DNA from: Chitinophaga filiformis
Lineage (GTDB): Bacteria > Bacteroidota > Bacteroidia > Chitinophagales > Chitinophagaceae
Length of the DNA stretch: 64,000 nt
Reading direction: 5' to 3'
Assembly (NCBI RefSeq): GCF_023100805.1
Contig: NZ_CP095855.1
Location: 248,001-312,000 of the forward strand
Positions within the stretch are counted from its first letter, which is position 1. Each line of letters opens with the position of its first letter. The notes under the pieces are model-generated. The model was not told the origin of the DNA. It was given only the letters and a program-made list of their open reading frames with translations, and did not search any database. The translations under genes were made by a program, and so were the position numbers. This document shows, one piece after another, positions 24,935 to 33,597 of the stretch.

Positions 24935-26599
24935 TTATGAAAGGTATTTTCCTACGATCGGCACTCTTCTTCCTACGCCGAAAGCTTTGGATGAGACGCG
25001 TATGATAGGGCAAAACTGGTTCCGCTTGTACTCATTAGTGTTTACCATTTTGAGTGTGCGGGCTACCAGTGCCGCATCAAATCCCTGGGCAATGATCGCT
25101 TTGGGGCTCTGCCTGCGTTCAATGTACTGGTACAGTATCCTGTCCAATGTGGCATAGTCGGGCAGGCTGTCGCTGTCTTTCTGGTTAGGGCGCAGCTCAG
25201 CAGAAGGTGCTTTGTCGATGATATTCTGCGGGATAATTTCCTTATTACGGTTGATGTACCGGGCCAGTGCATAGACCTGCATTTTATATACATCTCCCAG
25301 TACTGCGAGCCCTCCGGCCATATCACCATAGAGTGTACCGTAACCGGTAGACAATTCGCTTTTGTTGGAAGTGTTCAGCAGTATATAACCGAATTTGTTG
25401 GCTAATCCCATCAGCAGGTTTCCCCTGATGCGGGATTGGGTATTTTCTTCCGCCACGTTAAAAGGCCTGCCCTCAAAATAGGGATTGAGGGTTTCCAGGA
25501 AGCTCTCATAAATATCATTGATGCGAATGATATCGCAGGGATTCTCCAGGTTCTTTGACAGGGCAACCGCATCGTCTACAGAATGTTCAGTAGAATAGGG
25601 AGATGGCATCAGGATGGCCCTTACATTTTCCTTTCCCAGTGCTTCTACCGCCAAGGCCAGGGTCACTGCGCTGTCTATACCTCCGGAAGACCCCAGGATG
25701 GCTTGTTTGAAGCCCATTTTCTGGAAATAGTCCTTTATACCGATAATAATTGCCTGGTAAATGCGGTCAATATTATATTCAGGCAGCAGTTCCATTACCG
25801 GGGTATAGGTCGTATCGGCCAGCGGCTGTTTGGATTGGAGCAGGACATCCAGGTCATAACCGTCTATTGCCTCTTCGAAATAAGGCAGTTCTTTTGCGAT
25901 ATTACCCTGTGCATCAAAGATGATTGATCCCCCGTCAAAGACGATCTCCGTCTGGGAACCGACGGCATTGCAATAGTACATGGGAATACCGTACTTCCGC
26001 ACATTAGCGCGGATTATTTCCTTTCGGTTCTGTGCATGATCATAGTCGAACGGAGAAGCTGACAAGTTGATCATGACATCCGGCTGCTGTTCTATCATCT
26101 GGTCCATTGGGCAAACCCTGTACAGGGGATTATCTCCCAGGTTCCAGATATCTTCACAGATGGTCACCGCCAGCTTTTTTCCTTTGAAAGGCACTACATT
26201 CCAGGCATAGCTGGGTTCAAAGTAGCGGTATTCGTCAAATACATCGTAGGTAGGCAGCAATGTTTTATGGATGATCTGTTTCACCTCTCCTTCATGCAGG
26301 AACCAGGCCGCATTAAAGAGGTCCTTCCCCTCCGGCTGTGTATTCCGGCAGGGACCACCTACCAGCACTGCGATATTGGCAGTATGAGCTTTGATCGTAT
26401 CGATGGCAGCGTATGATTGCTGGATAAAATCTTCAAACTCCAGGAAGTCCCTGGGTGGATAACCACACACACACAGCTCAGAGAATACTACCAGGTCAGC
26501 GCCCTGCGCCTCAGCGGCTTTAATTCCTTCCAGGATCTTCTGTGTATTTAATTCGAAATTGCCGATATGATAGTTCTGTTGAGCGAGTATAATTTTCAT
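24935..26599 (-). CDS. nadE: Glutamine-dependent NAD+ synthetase
   Basis: Last step of NAD synthesis: amidates deamido-NAD using ammonia from glutamine. It is a two-domain protein of 554 residues. The N-terminal carbon-nitrogen hydrolase domain (about 1-250) carries a Glu in VVFSELCVCGYP, a Lys in IIHKTLLPTYDVFDE and a Cys in AVTICEDIWN. The C-terminal synthetase domain has the PP-loop ILGSSGGIDSAVTLAL (about 303-318) and TSNKSELSTGYGTLYGDMAGG. It sits with gldB as often seen in Bacteroidota, separated here by a small beta-barrel gene 13 bp upstream. No loss of key residues. Confidence 0.97.
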   Translation of the reverse strand: MKIILAQQNYHIGNFELNTQKILEGIKAAEAQGADLVVFSELCVCGYPPRDFLEFEDFIQQSYAAIDTIKAHTANIAVLVGGPCRNTQPEGKDLFNAAWFLHEGEVKQIIHKTLLPTYDVFDEYRYFEPSYAWNVVPFKGKKLAVTICEDIWNLGDNPLYRVCPMDQMIEQQPDVMINLSASPFDYDHAQNRKEIIRANVRKYGIPMYYCNAVGSQTEIVFDGGSIIFDAQGNIAKELPYFEEAIDGYDLDVLLQSKQPLADTTYTPVMELLPEYNIDRIYQAIIIGIKDYFQKMGFKQAILGSSGGIDSAVTLALAVEALGKENVRAILMPSPYSTEHSVDDAVALSKNLENPCDIIRINDIYESFLETLNPYFEGRPFNVAEENTQSRIRGNLLMGLANKFGYILLNTSNKSELSTGYGTLYGDMAGGLAVLGDVYKMQVYALARYINRNKEIIPQNIIDKAPSAELRPNQKDSDSLPDYATLDRILYQYIERRQSPKAIIAQGFDAALVARTLKMVNTNEYKRNQFCPIIRVSSKAFGVGRRVPIVGKYLS

Positions 26600-26612
26600 C
26601 TACAAACGTCTT

Positions 26613-27293
26613 TTAAAAGAATAATCCCAGATTTAATGCAAAGCTATTCATATTTACCTTGCCATCCTCCCATTTTCCATTCCGGGTCACATCAATGAAC
26701 CCGTTCCGGTAGCTGAGGCCCGCCATAGCGGTCAGCCTGTCGCCCAGCGGATATTCAACACCGGCGCCGATCAGCATACCCATATTGATGGGTGTAATGG
26801 TCCTTAATATGTTCACTTTGTCGTCGTTTGCCTGCAGGCTGATAATATCCGCCCTGCCTCGTACAGGGAAGCTCAGATAGGTTCCGAACTGTCCCCAGAG
26901 CCCCAGTCCATTGTCTGTGTCTGTTTTTAGTTTCAGTGCGAAGGGCACCTCTACATACGTGAGTTTCAGCTTATATTCTGCCGGGATCTGTTTATAATCT
27001 TCCAGTCCCTTATTGGCTTCATATTTCAATGTACTCCCTGTGGTCGACACCTGTAAACCGGAGGCGATGGCATAACGCCCGCTTTCGTCCAGCAGAAAGT
27101 CTGCCATAATGCCAAAGCTGACGCCGGCGCGGGAAGCATTGCGGTCCACACCTGATTCCTGGGGTTGCAGCCAGACAACTGTAGGGTCCAGTTTAAAACC
27201 CAGCCGCACCCTGTTTTCCTGCATAAAGTTGCGCTGAGCTTTCAATGCGGCTGCATTTAGTAACAAAAACATGATGAATATTCCTTTCCTCAT
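26613..27293 (-). CDS. Outer-membrane beta-barrel protein (PorT-like)
   Basis: 226-residue secreted protein with a signal peptide (MRKGIFIMFLLLNAAALKAQ, cleavage near residue 19-20). The alternating hydrophobic and polar strands end in an aromatic terminus (FALNLGLFF), as in small eight-stranded outer-membrane barrels of the OmpW/PorT type. No catalytic motif. It is immediately upstream of nadE (13 bp) and divergent from gldB (67 bp, AT-rich). The link to gliding or secretion is suggested only by position. Confidence 0.8.
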   Translation of the reverse strand: MRKGIFIMFLLLNAAALKAQRNFMQENRVRLGFKLDPTVVWLQPQESGVDRNASRAGVSFGIMADFLLDESGRYAIASGLQVSTTGSTLKYEANKGLEDYKQIPAEYKLKLTYVEVPFALKLKTDTDNGLGLWGQFGTYLSFPVRGRADIISLQANDDKVNILRTITPINMGMLIGAGVEYPLGDRLTAMAGLSYRNGFIDVTRNGKWEDGKVNMNSFALNLGLFF

Positions 27294-27360
27294 ATAATTT
27301 TATCTTTTTTTTAATACAAGCTATATAATATTTTTACCTATTCGTAGTTAGATATTAAGT

Positions 27361-28410
27361 ATGCAAAATTACATTAATAAATTAGCTGGTAACACTCAGT
27401 GGCTATTGTCCGCACTCATCTTTATATGTTGTGTCTCTGCCTGTAAGCACAAAAACGTGCCAGATGTGAGCCATATTGCTGTGAATGTGCAAATTGACCG
27501 TTTTGACCAGGCACTGTTTAAGCTGGATACCAACAATATCCAGCCTGGGCTCCAACAACTGGCAAAGGCATATCCTAACTTTCTGCCTGCCTACATTGAG
27601 CATATTATGAATTTCGGGCCTTATGCCGACACCAGCAAAATGGTACTGTTGCAGACCCGCATGCTGGTTGGCAACAGCGATTACCGGATGTTACAGGATT
27701 CCATTAATGCACATTTCCCTAAGCTGGACGCCCTGGAAAAGGAGCTGGCCCAGAGCTTCCGCTACATCAGATACTACATACCTAAGTTCCCGCTTCCACA
27801 GAAAATAGTCGCTTTCAGTTCGGTGATCAGTAATTACGGCGCTGTGACTGTTGATTCGGTGCTGGGTATCGGGCTGGATATGTACCTCGGCAAGGACTTC
27901 CCGATATATTCCATGCTGCCTGACTATCCGATGTATATGATCCGTAAATTCTCTCCTGAATATATTACCACCAACTGTATCCAGGTACTGGCGCAACAAG
28001 CCTACCCGGGGGCTGAGGCAGGCGAACAGCTGATCAATCAGCTGGTGAGCGCCGGCAAGCAACAGTACTTTCTCGAGCAGGTGTTACCTGAAACCGAAGA
28101 TAGCATCCGCCTGGGATATACGAAAGCGCAGATGGAATGGTGTAACGACAGTGAACTCATGATATGGCAATATTTCGTACAACAGAACCTGTTGTATAAA
28201 TCAGACTGGCAGAGCAATATGCATTTCATGAATGATGGGCCTTCTACACAGGGTATGCCGGAAGGATCGCCAGGCAGGATCGGAGCATTTGTGGGTTGGA
28301 AGATCGTAAAAGAGTATATGAAACATCATCCTGAGGTAACACTGCAACAGTTGATGGAGAACAAGAATGCAATGCAGATTTTTTCGCAGTCGAAGTACAG
28401 GCCGAATTAG
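27361..28410 (+). CDS. gldB: Gliding motility lipoprotein GldB
   Basis: Lipoprotein required for gliding motility and linked to the type IX secretion apparatus in Bacteroidota. The 349 residues begin with a signal containing the lipobox VSAC (Cys at about residue 27). The family sequence around VSHIAVNVQIDRFDQALFKLD follows, then YIRYYIPKFPLPQKIVAFSSVISNYGA and LGIGLDMYLGKDFPIYSMLPDYP. Zinc-protease-like His residues are not evident. It lies next to nadE, a recurrent neighbourhood for gldB. It converges on the zeta-toxin gene with only 3 bp between stops. Confidence 0.93.
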   Translation: MQNYINKLAGNTQWLLSALIFICCVSACKHKNVPDVSHIAVNVQIDRFDQALFKLDTNNIQPGLQQLAKAYPNFLPAYIEHIMNFGPYADTSKMVLLQTRMLVGNSDYRMLQDSINAHFPKLDALEKELAQSFRYIRYYIPKFPLPQKIVAFSSVISNYGAVTVDSVLGIGLDMYLGKDFPIYSMLPDYPMYMIRKFSPEYITTNCIQVLAQQAYPGAEAGEQLINQLVSAGKQQYFLEQVLPETEDSIRLGYTKAQMEWCNDSELMIWQYFVQQNLLYKSDWQSNMHFMNDGPSTQGMPEGSPGRIGAFVGWKIVKEYMKHHPEVTLQQLMENKNAMQIFSQSKYRPN

Positions 28411-28413
28411 ATG

Positions 28414-29151
28414 TTATAGTAACTGCATTTTCTCCAGGACGTAAATACGCAGCCAATTAGGAATATCCTGATCATGTATCAACATTTTATCCCTTTCAAA
28501 TTCTGCAATTAAGCGATAGCTTAAACGGGAATTATCTATCAGAAAAGTACGATAAGTGTAAGGAATGACGCTTGACAGTAAATCGAGAGATCTTGAATAT
28601 CTTTCAATGATCTTGTCTTCATCTACATTATGCCCTCCTTTCCTTACCCTTTCTTTTACCCTGTCAATATTTATCTGAACAGAATCTGTCGCAATAAAAT
28701 ACAGGTAGTTTCTATATCCTGCGTCCAGGGCTTGTTTAAGAATCTCTAATTTGGAAACATGAGACATCACCGTTTCGAACGAGAACGAATGTCCCGCAGA
28801 AATCAACTGTTGTCTCAAAAACTCAGCGATCAATGCGGCTTCATATGCATGTGTACTCTTCCCGGTGGTAATTACATTATTCTGAAGTTTGAGATCAACC
28901 TGATATCCATCTTTTTCAGATTTTTCTCTCAAAGAGGATGTGGATAGATACTCTTCGAAAGCAGTGGTACGGATATTTAACTGGTAGTCGCCCAGATTTA
29001 TAAATCCTTTCTCGCTACATGCTTTCTGAATGTCATCTGCATTCAGGTAGAATCCAGAATAGAAGTTCTTTTTGATATCGTAGATAATAGTGCTTTTGCC
29101 AGATCCATTCGGTCCTGCAAAAATACGCATGCGCTTAGTGGAACTTGACAT
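28414..29151 (-). CDS. Zeta-toxin-like P-loop ATPase/kinase
   Basis: 245-residue protein related to zeta toxins, which phosphorylate UDP-GlcNAc and block wall synthesis, and to AAA-type kinases. Walker A MRIFAGPNGSGKSTI is at residues 8-22. FYLNADDIQK follows, then FSFETVMSH near 124, the position where zeta toxins have their substrate-binding motif, and RVRKGGHNVDEDKIIERYSRSL near 166-187 (Arg/Lys lid). Its start overlaps the upstream 105-aa gene by 17 bp, which fits a toxin-antitoxin operon with the small gene first. It may instead be a non-toxic kinase, and no toxicity data exist. No RNA features were seen around it. Confidence 0.82.
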   Translation of the reverse strand: MSSSTKRMRIFAGPNGSGKSTIIYDIKKNFYSGFYLNADDIQKACSEKGFINLGDYQLNIRTTAFEEYLSTSSLREKSEKDGYQVDLKLQNNVITTGKSTHAYEAALIAEFLRQQLISAGHSFSFETVMSHVSKLEILKQALDAGYRNYLYFIATDSVQINIDRVKERVRKGGHNVDEDKIIERYSRSLDLLSSVIPYTYRTFLIDNSRLSYRLIAEFERDKMLIHDQDIPNWLRIYVLEKMQLL

Positions 29152-29452
29152 GTAAAACGGCGCCTTTCTTAAACCCTGAAGAGATATCAGCAGTAATGAT
29201 CTGCTCTATTTTTTCGATGTGCCCGTCGGCGTATTCTCTGACAACCCATCCATCTTTCTCATAAGTGATGGGTAACTGTAATGCTCTGTTCTCATTAATG
29301 GCATTTATAGCAGCTCTTTCGCCGATTTTCTCAAGCAGACTTGTGTCGACACCATCTTCAATAGCACTTAAGTCAGAAAAACTTCCGTGCTCAATCGCTG
29401 ACCAATAGTCAGTACCGCTTTCATCATTTTCTTTAAATGGGATTTCAGACAT
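29135..29452 (-). CDS. Small partner of the zeta-like ATPase (putative antitoxin)
   Basis: Unrecognised 105-residue acidic protein, first gene of the pair. The N-terminal half is acidic and possibly disordered (MSEIPFKENDESGTDYWSAI). The C-terminal part contains a short beta-rich segment (GWVVREYADGHIEKIEQI) that resembles the small proteins frequently placed before zeta-like ATPases in Bacteroidota. It differs from the helical epsilon antitoxin. Overlap of 17 bp with the ATPase gene implies translational coupling. Its role as an antitoxin is an inference from gene order only. Confidence 0.55.
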   Translation of the reverse strand: MSEIPFKENDESGTDYWSAIEHGSFSDLSAIEDGVDTSLLEKIGERAAINAINENRALQLPITYEKDGWVVREYADGHIEKIEQIITADISSGFKKGAVLHVKFH

Positions 29453-29493
29453 ATTAAGCTATTATACTTTAAAATTAAGCAATTAACACCATA

Positions 29494-30372
29494 CTACGCA
29501 TTCACTGGTTTTCCTCCCAGCACATCCACCACTGTTTCTCCCGGCAATATCCTGAACACAGGAATATTCAATGCATACCTGTTACACAACTGCCTGATCG
29601 CACTATCGATCTGTTCTGCAGCATATCGTGAGGAAAAATGTCCCAATATCAGTTGTTCAATATTACTTCCGCTCACCATTTCTATCACTTCATCCAGTCT
29701 GCTGTGCTTATTCTTGTGTGCATATACTTTGATCTCTTCTTCCCTTTCGAGGAAAGTCGCCTCATGAATAAGGATCTTAGTATCATTCCATTGTGTAAGA
29801 TCTTCCACCGGCGTATCACCGGAATAGCTGAGTATATTCGTCCGCACCTCCATAGTGGTAGCTTCTTTTCCTTGTTCCAGTCCTATTCTGCGGATCTCCT
29901 CTCCCGACAGTCCGGCTAACTCAGGTCTGAGTTTACGCTTTGTCTGCATCACCTTAAAGCCGAGGCTCCTGATAATTTCCGGTGGTACCGGTACATGGCC
30001 GTTACGCACTGGTATCACTAAGATATCATCCTTTACACGGATCTCATCTCCCGGCGATACGGGCTCCCATAATGTTCCTACTGCATAAGGATCAAACTGC
30101 TGAAAGAAGGCCTGCATATAAGGAAAAGACCGGGAATCTTTCGGATAGTGAATAACGGGGTATCCTTCCCGGGCATTCAGCTGGTTGAATTGCAGCAATC
30201 CGGTAAGATGATCTCTGTCCGCATGTGAGATAAAGGCATGATTGATCTTCCTGCTTTTCTGCAGTAAAGAGGACATCACACCATCTCCTGCATCCAGCAA
30301 GAGTCCCAGCTCTTCAACGAAATACCAGGTAGAAAATAAAGCGGTAGAATAACCTGTGATCGTTAGTTCCAT
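29494..30372 (-). CDS. MBL-fold hydrolase (RNase Z-like)
   Basis: Metallo-beta-lactamase-fold phosphodiesterase-type protein. I chose the ATG at 30372 (292 aa), where the family core MELTITGYSTALFSTWYF begins. A further in-frame ATG at 30477 would add 35 residues with no family likeness. The metal motif reads SHADRDHLTGLL, so the second His of the usual HxHxDH is an Asp. Later motifs are LLDAGDG, ILSYSGDTPVEDL, LIHEATFLE, HSRLDEVIEM and LILGHFSSRY, typical of RNase Z/ElaC-like proteins. It could act on tRNA precursors or another phosphodiester. It is the first of two minus-strand genes upstream of the TA pair. Confidence 0.85.
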   Translation of the reverse strand: MELTITGYSTALFSTWYFVEELGLLLDAGDGVMSSLLQKSRKINHAFISHADRDHLTGLLQFNQLNAREGYPVIHYPKDSRSFPYMQAFFQQFDPYAVGTLWEPVSPGDEIRVKDDILVIPVRNGHVPVPPEIIRSLGFKVMQTKRKLRPELAGLSGEEIRRIGLEQGKEATTMEVRTNILSYSGDTPVEDLTQWNDTKILIHEATFLEREEEIKVYAHKNKHSRLDEVIEMVSGSNIEQLILGHFSSRYAAEQIDSAIRQLCNRYALNIPVFRILPGETVVDVLGGKPVNA

Positions 30373-30544
30373 TGGACATTCTTCAAAATCAATAATAAGG
30401 CTGCTGAGAAATGTTCGCCAACCGTCTGTCGCAGACCAGCGGCCATCACAACAGGCATACAAGCGTAGCTGGTCCATTTTACAAAACAGCCCATGGCTCC
30501 GTTGGAGGCACCTTACTTCAACAAATAAAGGGTAAAAAAGTAAA

Positions 30545-30931
30545 TCAATTTAGCTTAAAAGGGACAATCATCTGAAATTCGGGGATCTTGACCTCGAACA
30601 GCTTTTTGTTGAGCTGATTTTCCATCTGGTAAGTACCGTACATTTTACCGATCTCTGTACGCAGATTGGAACCCGAGACATATTGATAGCTTTCAGATGG
30701 GGCGAGCAGCGGCTGTACACCTACTACGCCTTCTCCTTCCACTTCACGATGCGTACCGTTTGAGTCTATAATGTACCAGTGACGGCGGAGGAGCTTGATT
30801 GGGAAAGTATTGTTATTCTCGATGGTGATACGGTAGGCGAACATAAACTCACTACCAATCGGATTTGAATAGTCCGGCTGATAAAATGTCTCCACGCTAA
30901 TGGTAATTCCGTCTGTTACTTTTTTTACCAT
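30545..30931 (-). CDS. apaG: ApaG domain protein
   Basis: ApaG is a small immunoglobulin-fold protein; in Enterobacteria it is linked to Co2+/Mg2+ resistance, and its biochemical role is unresolved. The 128 residues carry the family sequence FMFAYRITIENNNTFPIKLLRRHWYIID followed by REVEGEGVVGVQPLLAPSESYQYVSG, which matches ApaG well, and the length is standard. No signal peptide, so it is cytosolic. It is monocistronic on the minus strand, between the RNase Z-like gene and the small HExxH-like gene. Confidence 0.93.
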   Translation of the reverse strand: MVKKVTDGITISVETFYQPDYSNPIGSEFMFAYRITIENNNTFPIKLLRRHWYIIDSNGTHREVEGEGVVGVQPLLAPSESYQYVSGSNLRTEIGKMYGTYQMENQLNKKLFEVKIPEFQMIVPFKLN

Positions 30932-31073
30932 AAAACACCTCCGTTTAACGTAAAAATAAGCAAAATATATCCAGTAGTACTAAAAATTATATGATGGTGC
31001 AGACTTTAACTTTTCGTTTAGAAGTAATACTGATGGGCATCCCGGCAATACTAATCCGCTGATTAAAAGCCAT

Positions 31074-31400
31074 TTAAACTATCCTGACACGTTCCATAAT
31101 GGCCGCGTCCCGTTCTGCTGCCCTGGCTGCTACCTCGAACCGGTTGGCATAATAGCCTACCCTGACGCATTCCCAGAAGTATTTCCAGAGAAAAGGCACC
31201 AGCCCCAGTTCGCGGTATTGCATTACGTGACATATTTCATGCCGGACCCACCACGGGTGGCGTAAAAAATTCTCCCTGCTGGTGCCATGCAGGTGGATTG
31301 TCCTTCCTATGACCATGGCTATTTGATTTCCACCCATATAACGTGCCGCCAGACGGGCCAGAAAGGATCTTTCTTTTATGTAACAGGTTACAGGTTCCAT
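31074..31400 (-). CDS. Small DUF4157-like protein with a HEICH metal motif
   Basis: 108-residue protein with no signal peptide. The motif WWVRHEICHVMQY (about residues 49-61) is the HExxH zinc-binding signature of a metalloprotease-like fold, preceded by IHLHGTSRENFLRHP. The rest has RFEVAARAAERDA near the C-terminus, typical of short DUF4157 proteins. Whether it is catalytic is unknown, because the third metal ligand typical of proteases is not obvious. It lies alone between apaG and the DUF5777 operon. Confidence 0.75.
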   Translation of the reverse strand: MEPVTCYIKERSFLARLAARYMGGNQIAMVIGRTIHLHGTSRENFLRHPWWVRHEICHVMQYRELGLVPFLWKYFWECVRVGYYANRFEVAARAAERDAAIMERVRIV

Positions 31401-31420
31401 GACGTATGTAAAAATACAAT

Positions 31421-31488
31421 TTAGGAATTAGTATTAAGAATTAAGCAGTTAGGTGCTAATAATTTCTTTTCTCAATACTAATTCCTAA
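31421..31488. terminator. Inverted repeat, terminator of the DUF5777 operon
   Basis: A perfect 15-bp pair TTAGGAATTAGTATT (31421-31435) and AATACTAATTCCTAA (31474-31488) lies a few bases after the DUF5777 stop codon. It is AT-rich, so efficiency is uncertain. Confidence 0.6.
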
Positions 31489-31492
31489 CTTA

Positions 31493-32416
31493 TCACAGAG
31501 AGAATCTCCTGGAAATATTGAATCCCCAACGGAACTGTCCCTGTAACCAGGAAGTAGTAGTTTCAGGGATGAACTGGTTTTCCAGGATAGCTGTTGAATT
31601 GGTAAAGTTCACATGGAATACGTGACCGCCGGTTTCAATTTCCAGCCCTACAGCCAATGGATTATACAGTTTCCGGCCCTGTTCTTTAAAATAGTCATTG
31701 CTTTCCTGGCTGCGGAAGGGATAGAAATACTCTACCAGCAGGCCGATACGTTTCGAAAACTTGAGCCGTCCACCTGCTCCTAATGCGAAAATGTCATTTT
31801 CATCCAGGTAGCCTACCCGGTTGCGGTGTACCAGGGTCGGTAACAGGGTCAGGGAAAGATTACGGTTGAATTTCCGGGCAATGATGACCTGACCGGTATA
31901 AGAAAGGCGATCAGTGAATTTACCGAAGTAGCTTGCATCTGAAACCGTTTCGCTGGAAGTCATGGCGCTCACAACAGCATTACCAAACAGGGCGATGGTC
32001 ACAGGCATATGATCGTCAGTAGTTTGTTGCAGCAGCTTATATTTCGCTAATCCTTCATACAACTGGGTAAGGCTGCCGGAGCCTTTAGTACGCCCGATAC
32101 CTGCCATCAGACGGTCTGTAATGCCATACTCGAACGCAATACGGACATCGGCTGAGTTGTCCATTCCAAAGAAGGTTTTGGTACCGCCAAATTCACCACC
32201 AAGATCGCCGAAATGGTGCGCCACCCTGAAGTCAAGTTCGCGCTTTTTCAGTGTTTCAGGAGAATGTCCCTGGATAATACGGGTGGACTTATAAGTGGCT
32301 ATCACCGGCTCATGCGTTTTCACTTCGTCTTTTGCCACCAGGGCTTCCAGATTTTCCTGGGCAAAGGTGTTCAGTCCCAGGCAACAGCCCAGGAACAGCA
32401 GAGAGATATGTTTCAT
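31493..32416 (-). CDS. DUF5777 family outer-membrane beta-barrel protein
   Basis: The ATG at 32416 gives 307 residues, starting with a signal peptide MKHISLLFLGCCLGLNTFAQ. An upstream in-frame start at 32455 would add 13 residues before the signal and is less likely. The rest is beta-rich with FRVAHHFGDLGGEFGGTKTFFGMDNSADVRIAFEYGITDRLMAGIGRTK, matching the DUF5777 family, a Bacteroidota barrel. It is the last gene of a three-gene operon with a CX4CH lipoprotein and a YceI protein. I infer an envelope redox or lipid-handling role from the operon. Confidence 0.85.
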   Translation of the reverse strand: MKHISLLFLGCCLGLNTFAQENLEALVAKDEVKTHEPVIATYKSTRIIQGHSPETLKKRELDFRVAHHFGDLGGEFGGTKTFFGMDNSADVRIAFEYGITDRLMAGIGRTKGSGSLTQLYEGLAKYKLLQQTTDDHMPVTIALFGNAVVSAMTSSETVSDASYFGKFTDRLSYTGQVIIARKFNRNLSLTLLPTLVHRNRVGYLDENDIFALGAGGRLKFSKRIGLLVEYFYPFRSQESNDYFKEQGRKLYNPLAVGLEIETGGHVFHVNFTNSTAILENQFIPETTTSWLQGQFRWGFNISRRFSL

Positions 32417-32444
32417 AGGTTCTGACAGATTAAAAGTATTTTTA

Positions 32445-32990
32445 TCAGGATGCAATAGTATAGGCAGCTTTCACAGTTACTTCCACTACTTCCGCGATAT
32501 TTTTGATAACCAATGTAGGTATTTTGATATGATGGTCGGCCAGCTTCACATTGAACCTGGCGTTAGCCGCCGGTTTCCCGTCTTTGACTATAATAGTCGC
32601 CTTTTCACGGTAAGTCTTATCTACACCATGGAGGGACAGCGTACCATCTACCAGTACTTCGTAAGTACCGTCTTTATGCAGATCGGGAGGAGATACCAGC
32701 TTGCCTTTAAAAACGGCATGAGGATATTTATCGCTCTCCAGGTAATTCTCATTGAAATGCTCTTCCATGAGCTGTTTCTTAAACTTGAATGTGTTAACAG
32801 CCACCTTAAAATATACTTCGCCCGTTTTCAGGTTGATAGCGGAAACGCCCTTATCTGAAGTAGCGTCAATGTCCTCTACGGGGGTGGCTGAAAAAAAAGA
32901 TAATGCAGTGTTCCGGCAGGTGAACACATCCTGTGCAAAGCCTGCGTGGGCAAGGAACAACCCTGCAAACATTGTAATGATCTGTTTCAT
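32445..32990 (-). CDS. YceI-family periplasmic protein
   Basis: Lipocalin-like protein binding polyisoprenoid or other lipids in the periplasm. It has 181 residues with a signal peptide (MKQIITMFAGLFLAHAGFAQ, cleaved near 19-20). The YceI fold has VNTFKFKKQLMEEHFNENYLESDKYPHAVFKGKL (motif NxxYLESDKYP), VDGTLSLHGVDKTYREKATI and ADHHIKIP. It lies between the CX4CH lipoprotein and DUF5777, both on the same strand, so the three are probably cotranscribed. No anomaly seen. Confidence 0.92.
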   Translation of the reverse strand: MKQIITMFAGLFLAHAGFAQDVFTCRNTALSFFSATPVEDIDATSDKGVSAINLKTGEVYFKVAVNTFKFKKQLMEEHFNENYLESDKYPHAVFKGKLVSPPDLHKDGTYEVLVDGTLSLHGVDKTYREKATIIVKDGKPAANARFNVKLADHHIKIPTLVIKNIAEVVEVTVKAAYTIAS

Positions 32991-33017
32991 TGTAAACTGT
33001 TTTAGGTTAATGGGTCA

Positions 33018-33395
33018 TCAATCTGGCATACCATGAGAGAGCCAGCAATTAATAGAGTCACGTGTTCCCTCGCTTAGCTTCCCACGGGGAGGCATATCGG
33101 CATTGGCGCTGGTAACCCGCTCACGGAATATGGCTTCATTCGCGTTGAGATAGGTCTTCAGCTTCTCCAGCGTGGAGAAATCCGACACTACAAAATTTCC
33201 TGTTCCCTTATGACAGGCGCCATTAGTACACCTGCTGGAAATAGTTGTCATGATGTAGGCAGATGTGATCACTGCGGTGTCGCAGGCAGTGGGTTCAATA
33301 CCTGGCTTTGGTGCAGGGGCCTGTTCGGCGGTACAACTGTACACAAGCAGCATAAGCACCAGAGGAAACAGTGCTGTTTTCATAGGTTTTTTCAT
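33018..33395 (-). CDS. Cytochrome-c-like lipoprotein with a CX4CH motif
   Basis: 125-residue lipoprotein; the signal ends in the lipobox VYSC (Cys at about residue 21). The mature part has a possible heme site SSRCTNGACHKGTG in which the cysteines are separated by four residues (CX4CH) rather than the usual two. A distal Met could be in TSANADMPPRGKLSEGT, a region resembling c-type cytochromes (the MPPxG-type axial methionine loop). It is first in the operon with YceI and DUF5777. The start could also be the ATG at 33383, four codons on. Heme binding is inferred from motifs only. Confidence 0.8.
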   Translation of the reverse strand: MKKPMKTALFPLVLMLLVYSCTAEQAPAPKPGIEPTACDTAVITSAYIMTTISSRCTNGACHKGTGNFVVSDFSTLEKLKTYLNANEAIFRERVTSANADMPPRGKLSEGTRDSINCWLSHGMPD

Positions 33396-33486
33396 TTCAC
33401 TTGAGTTTGGCGGGCATGCCCGGGTCTTTTATGGTTATCGTTCGCTATAACGCGCAAGATAAAAATATATTATATAATTGTGAGGC

Positions 33487-33494
33487 TATATTTG
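33487..33494 (+). promoter_or_regulatory. -7 box, distal murF promoter
   Basis: Exact TATATTTG, 103 nt upstream of the murF ATG. The divergent cytochrome-like gene lies on the other side. Confidence 0.55.
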
Positions 33495-33584
33495 CCGGAT
33501 AAACCTGTACTGATTTTTGCATGTTCTGTATCACTGTATATCATCATTTATAGTGATGCTTATGGACTATCAACTGAATTTTAA

Positions 33585-33592
33585 TACATTTG
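33585..33592 (+). promoter_or_regulatory. -7 box, proximal murF promoter (possible leaderless transcript)
   Basis: Exact TACATTTG (TAnnTTTG), only 5 nt before the murF ATG at 33598. A start site a few nt after the box would fall on the start codon, suggesting a leaderless mRNA in addition to the distal promoter. Confidence 0.55.
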
Positions 33593-33597
33593 TTTTT

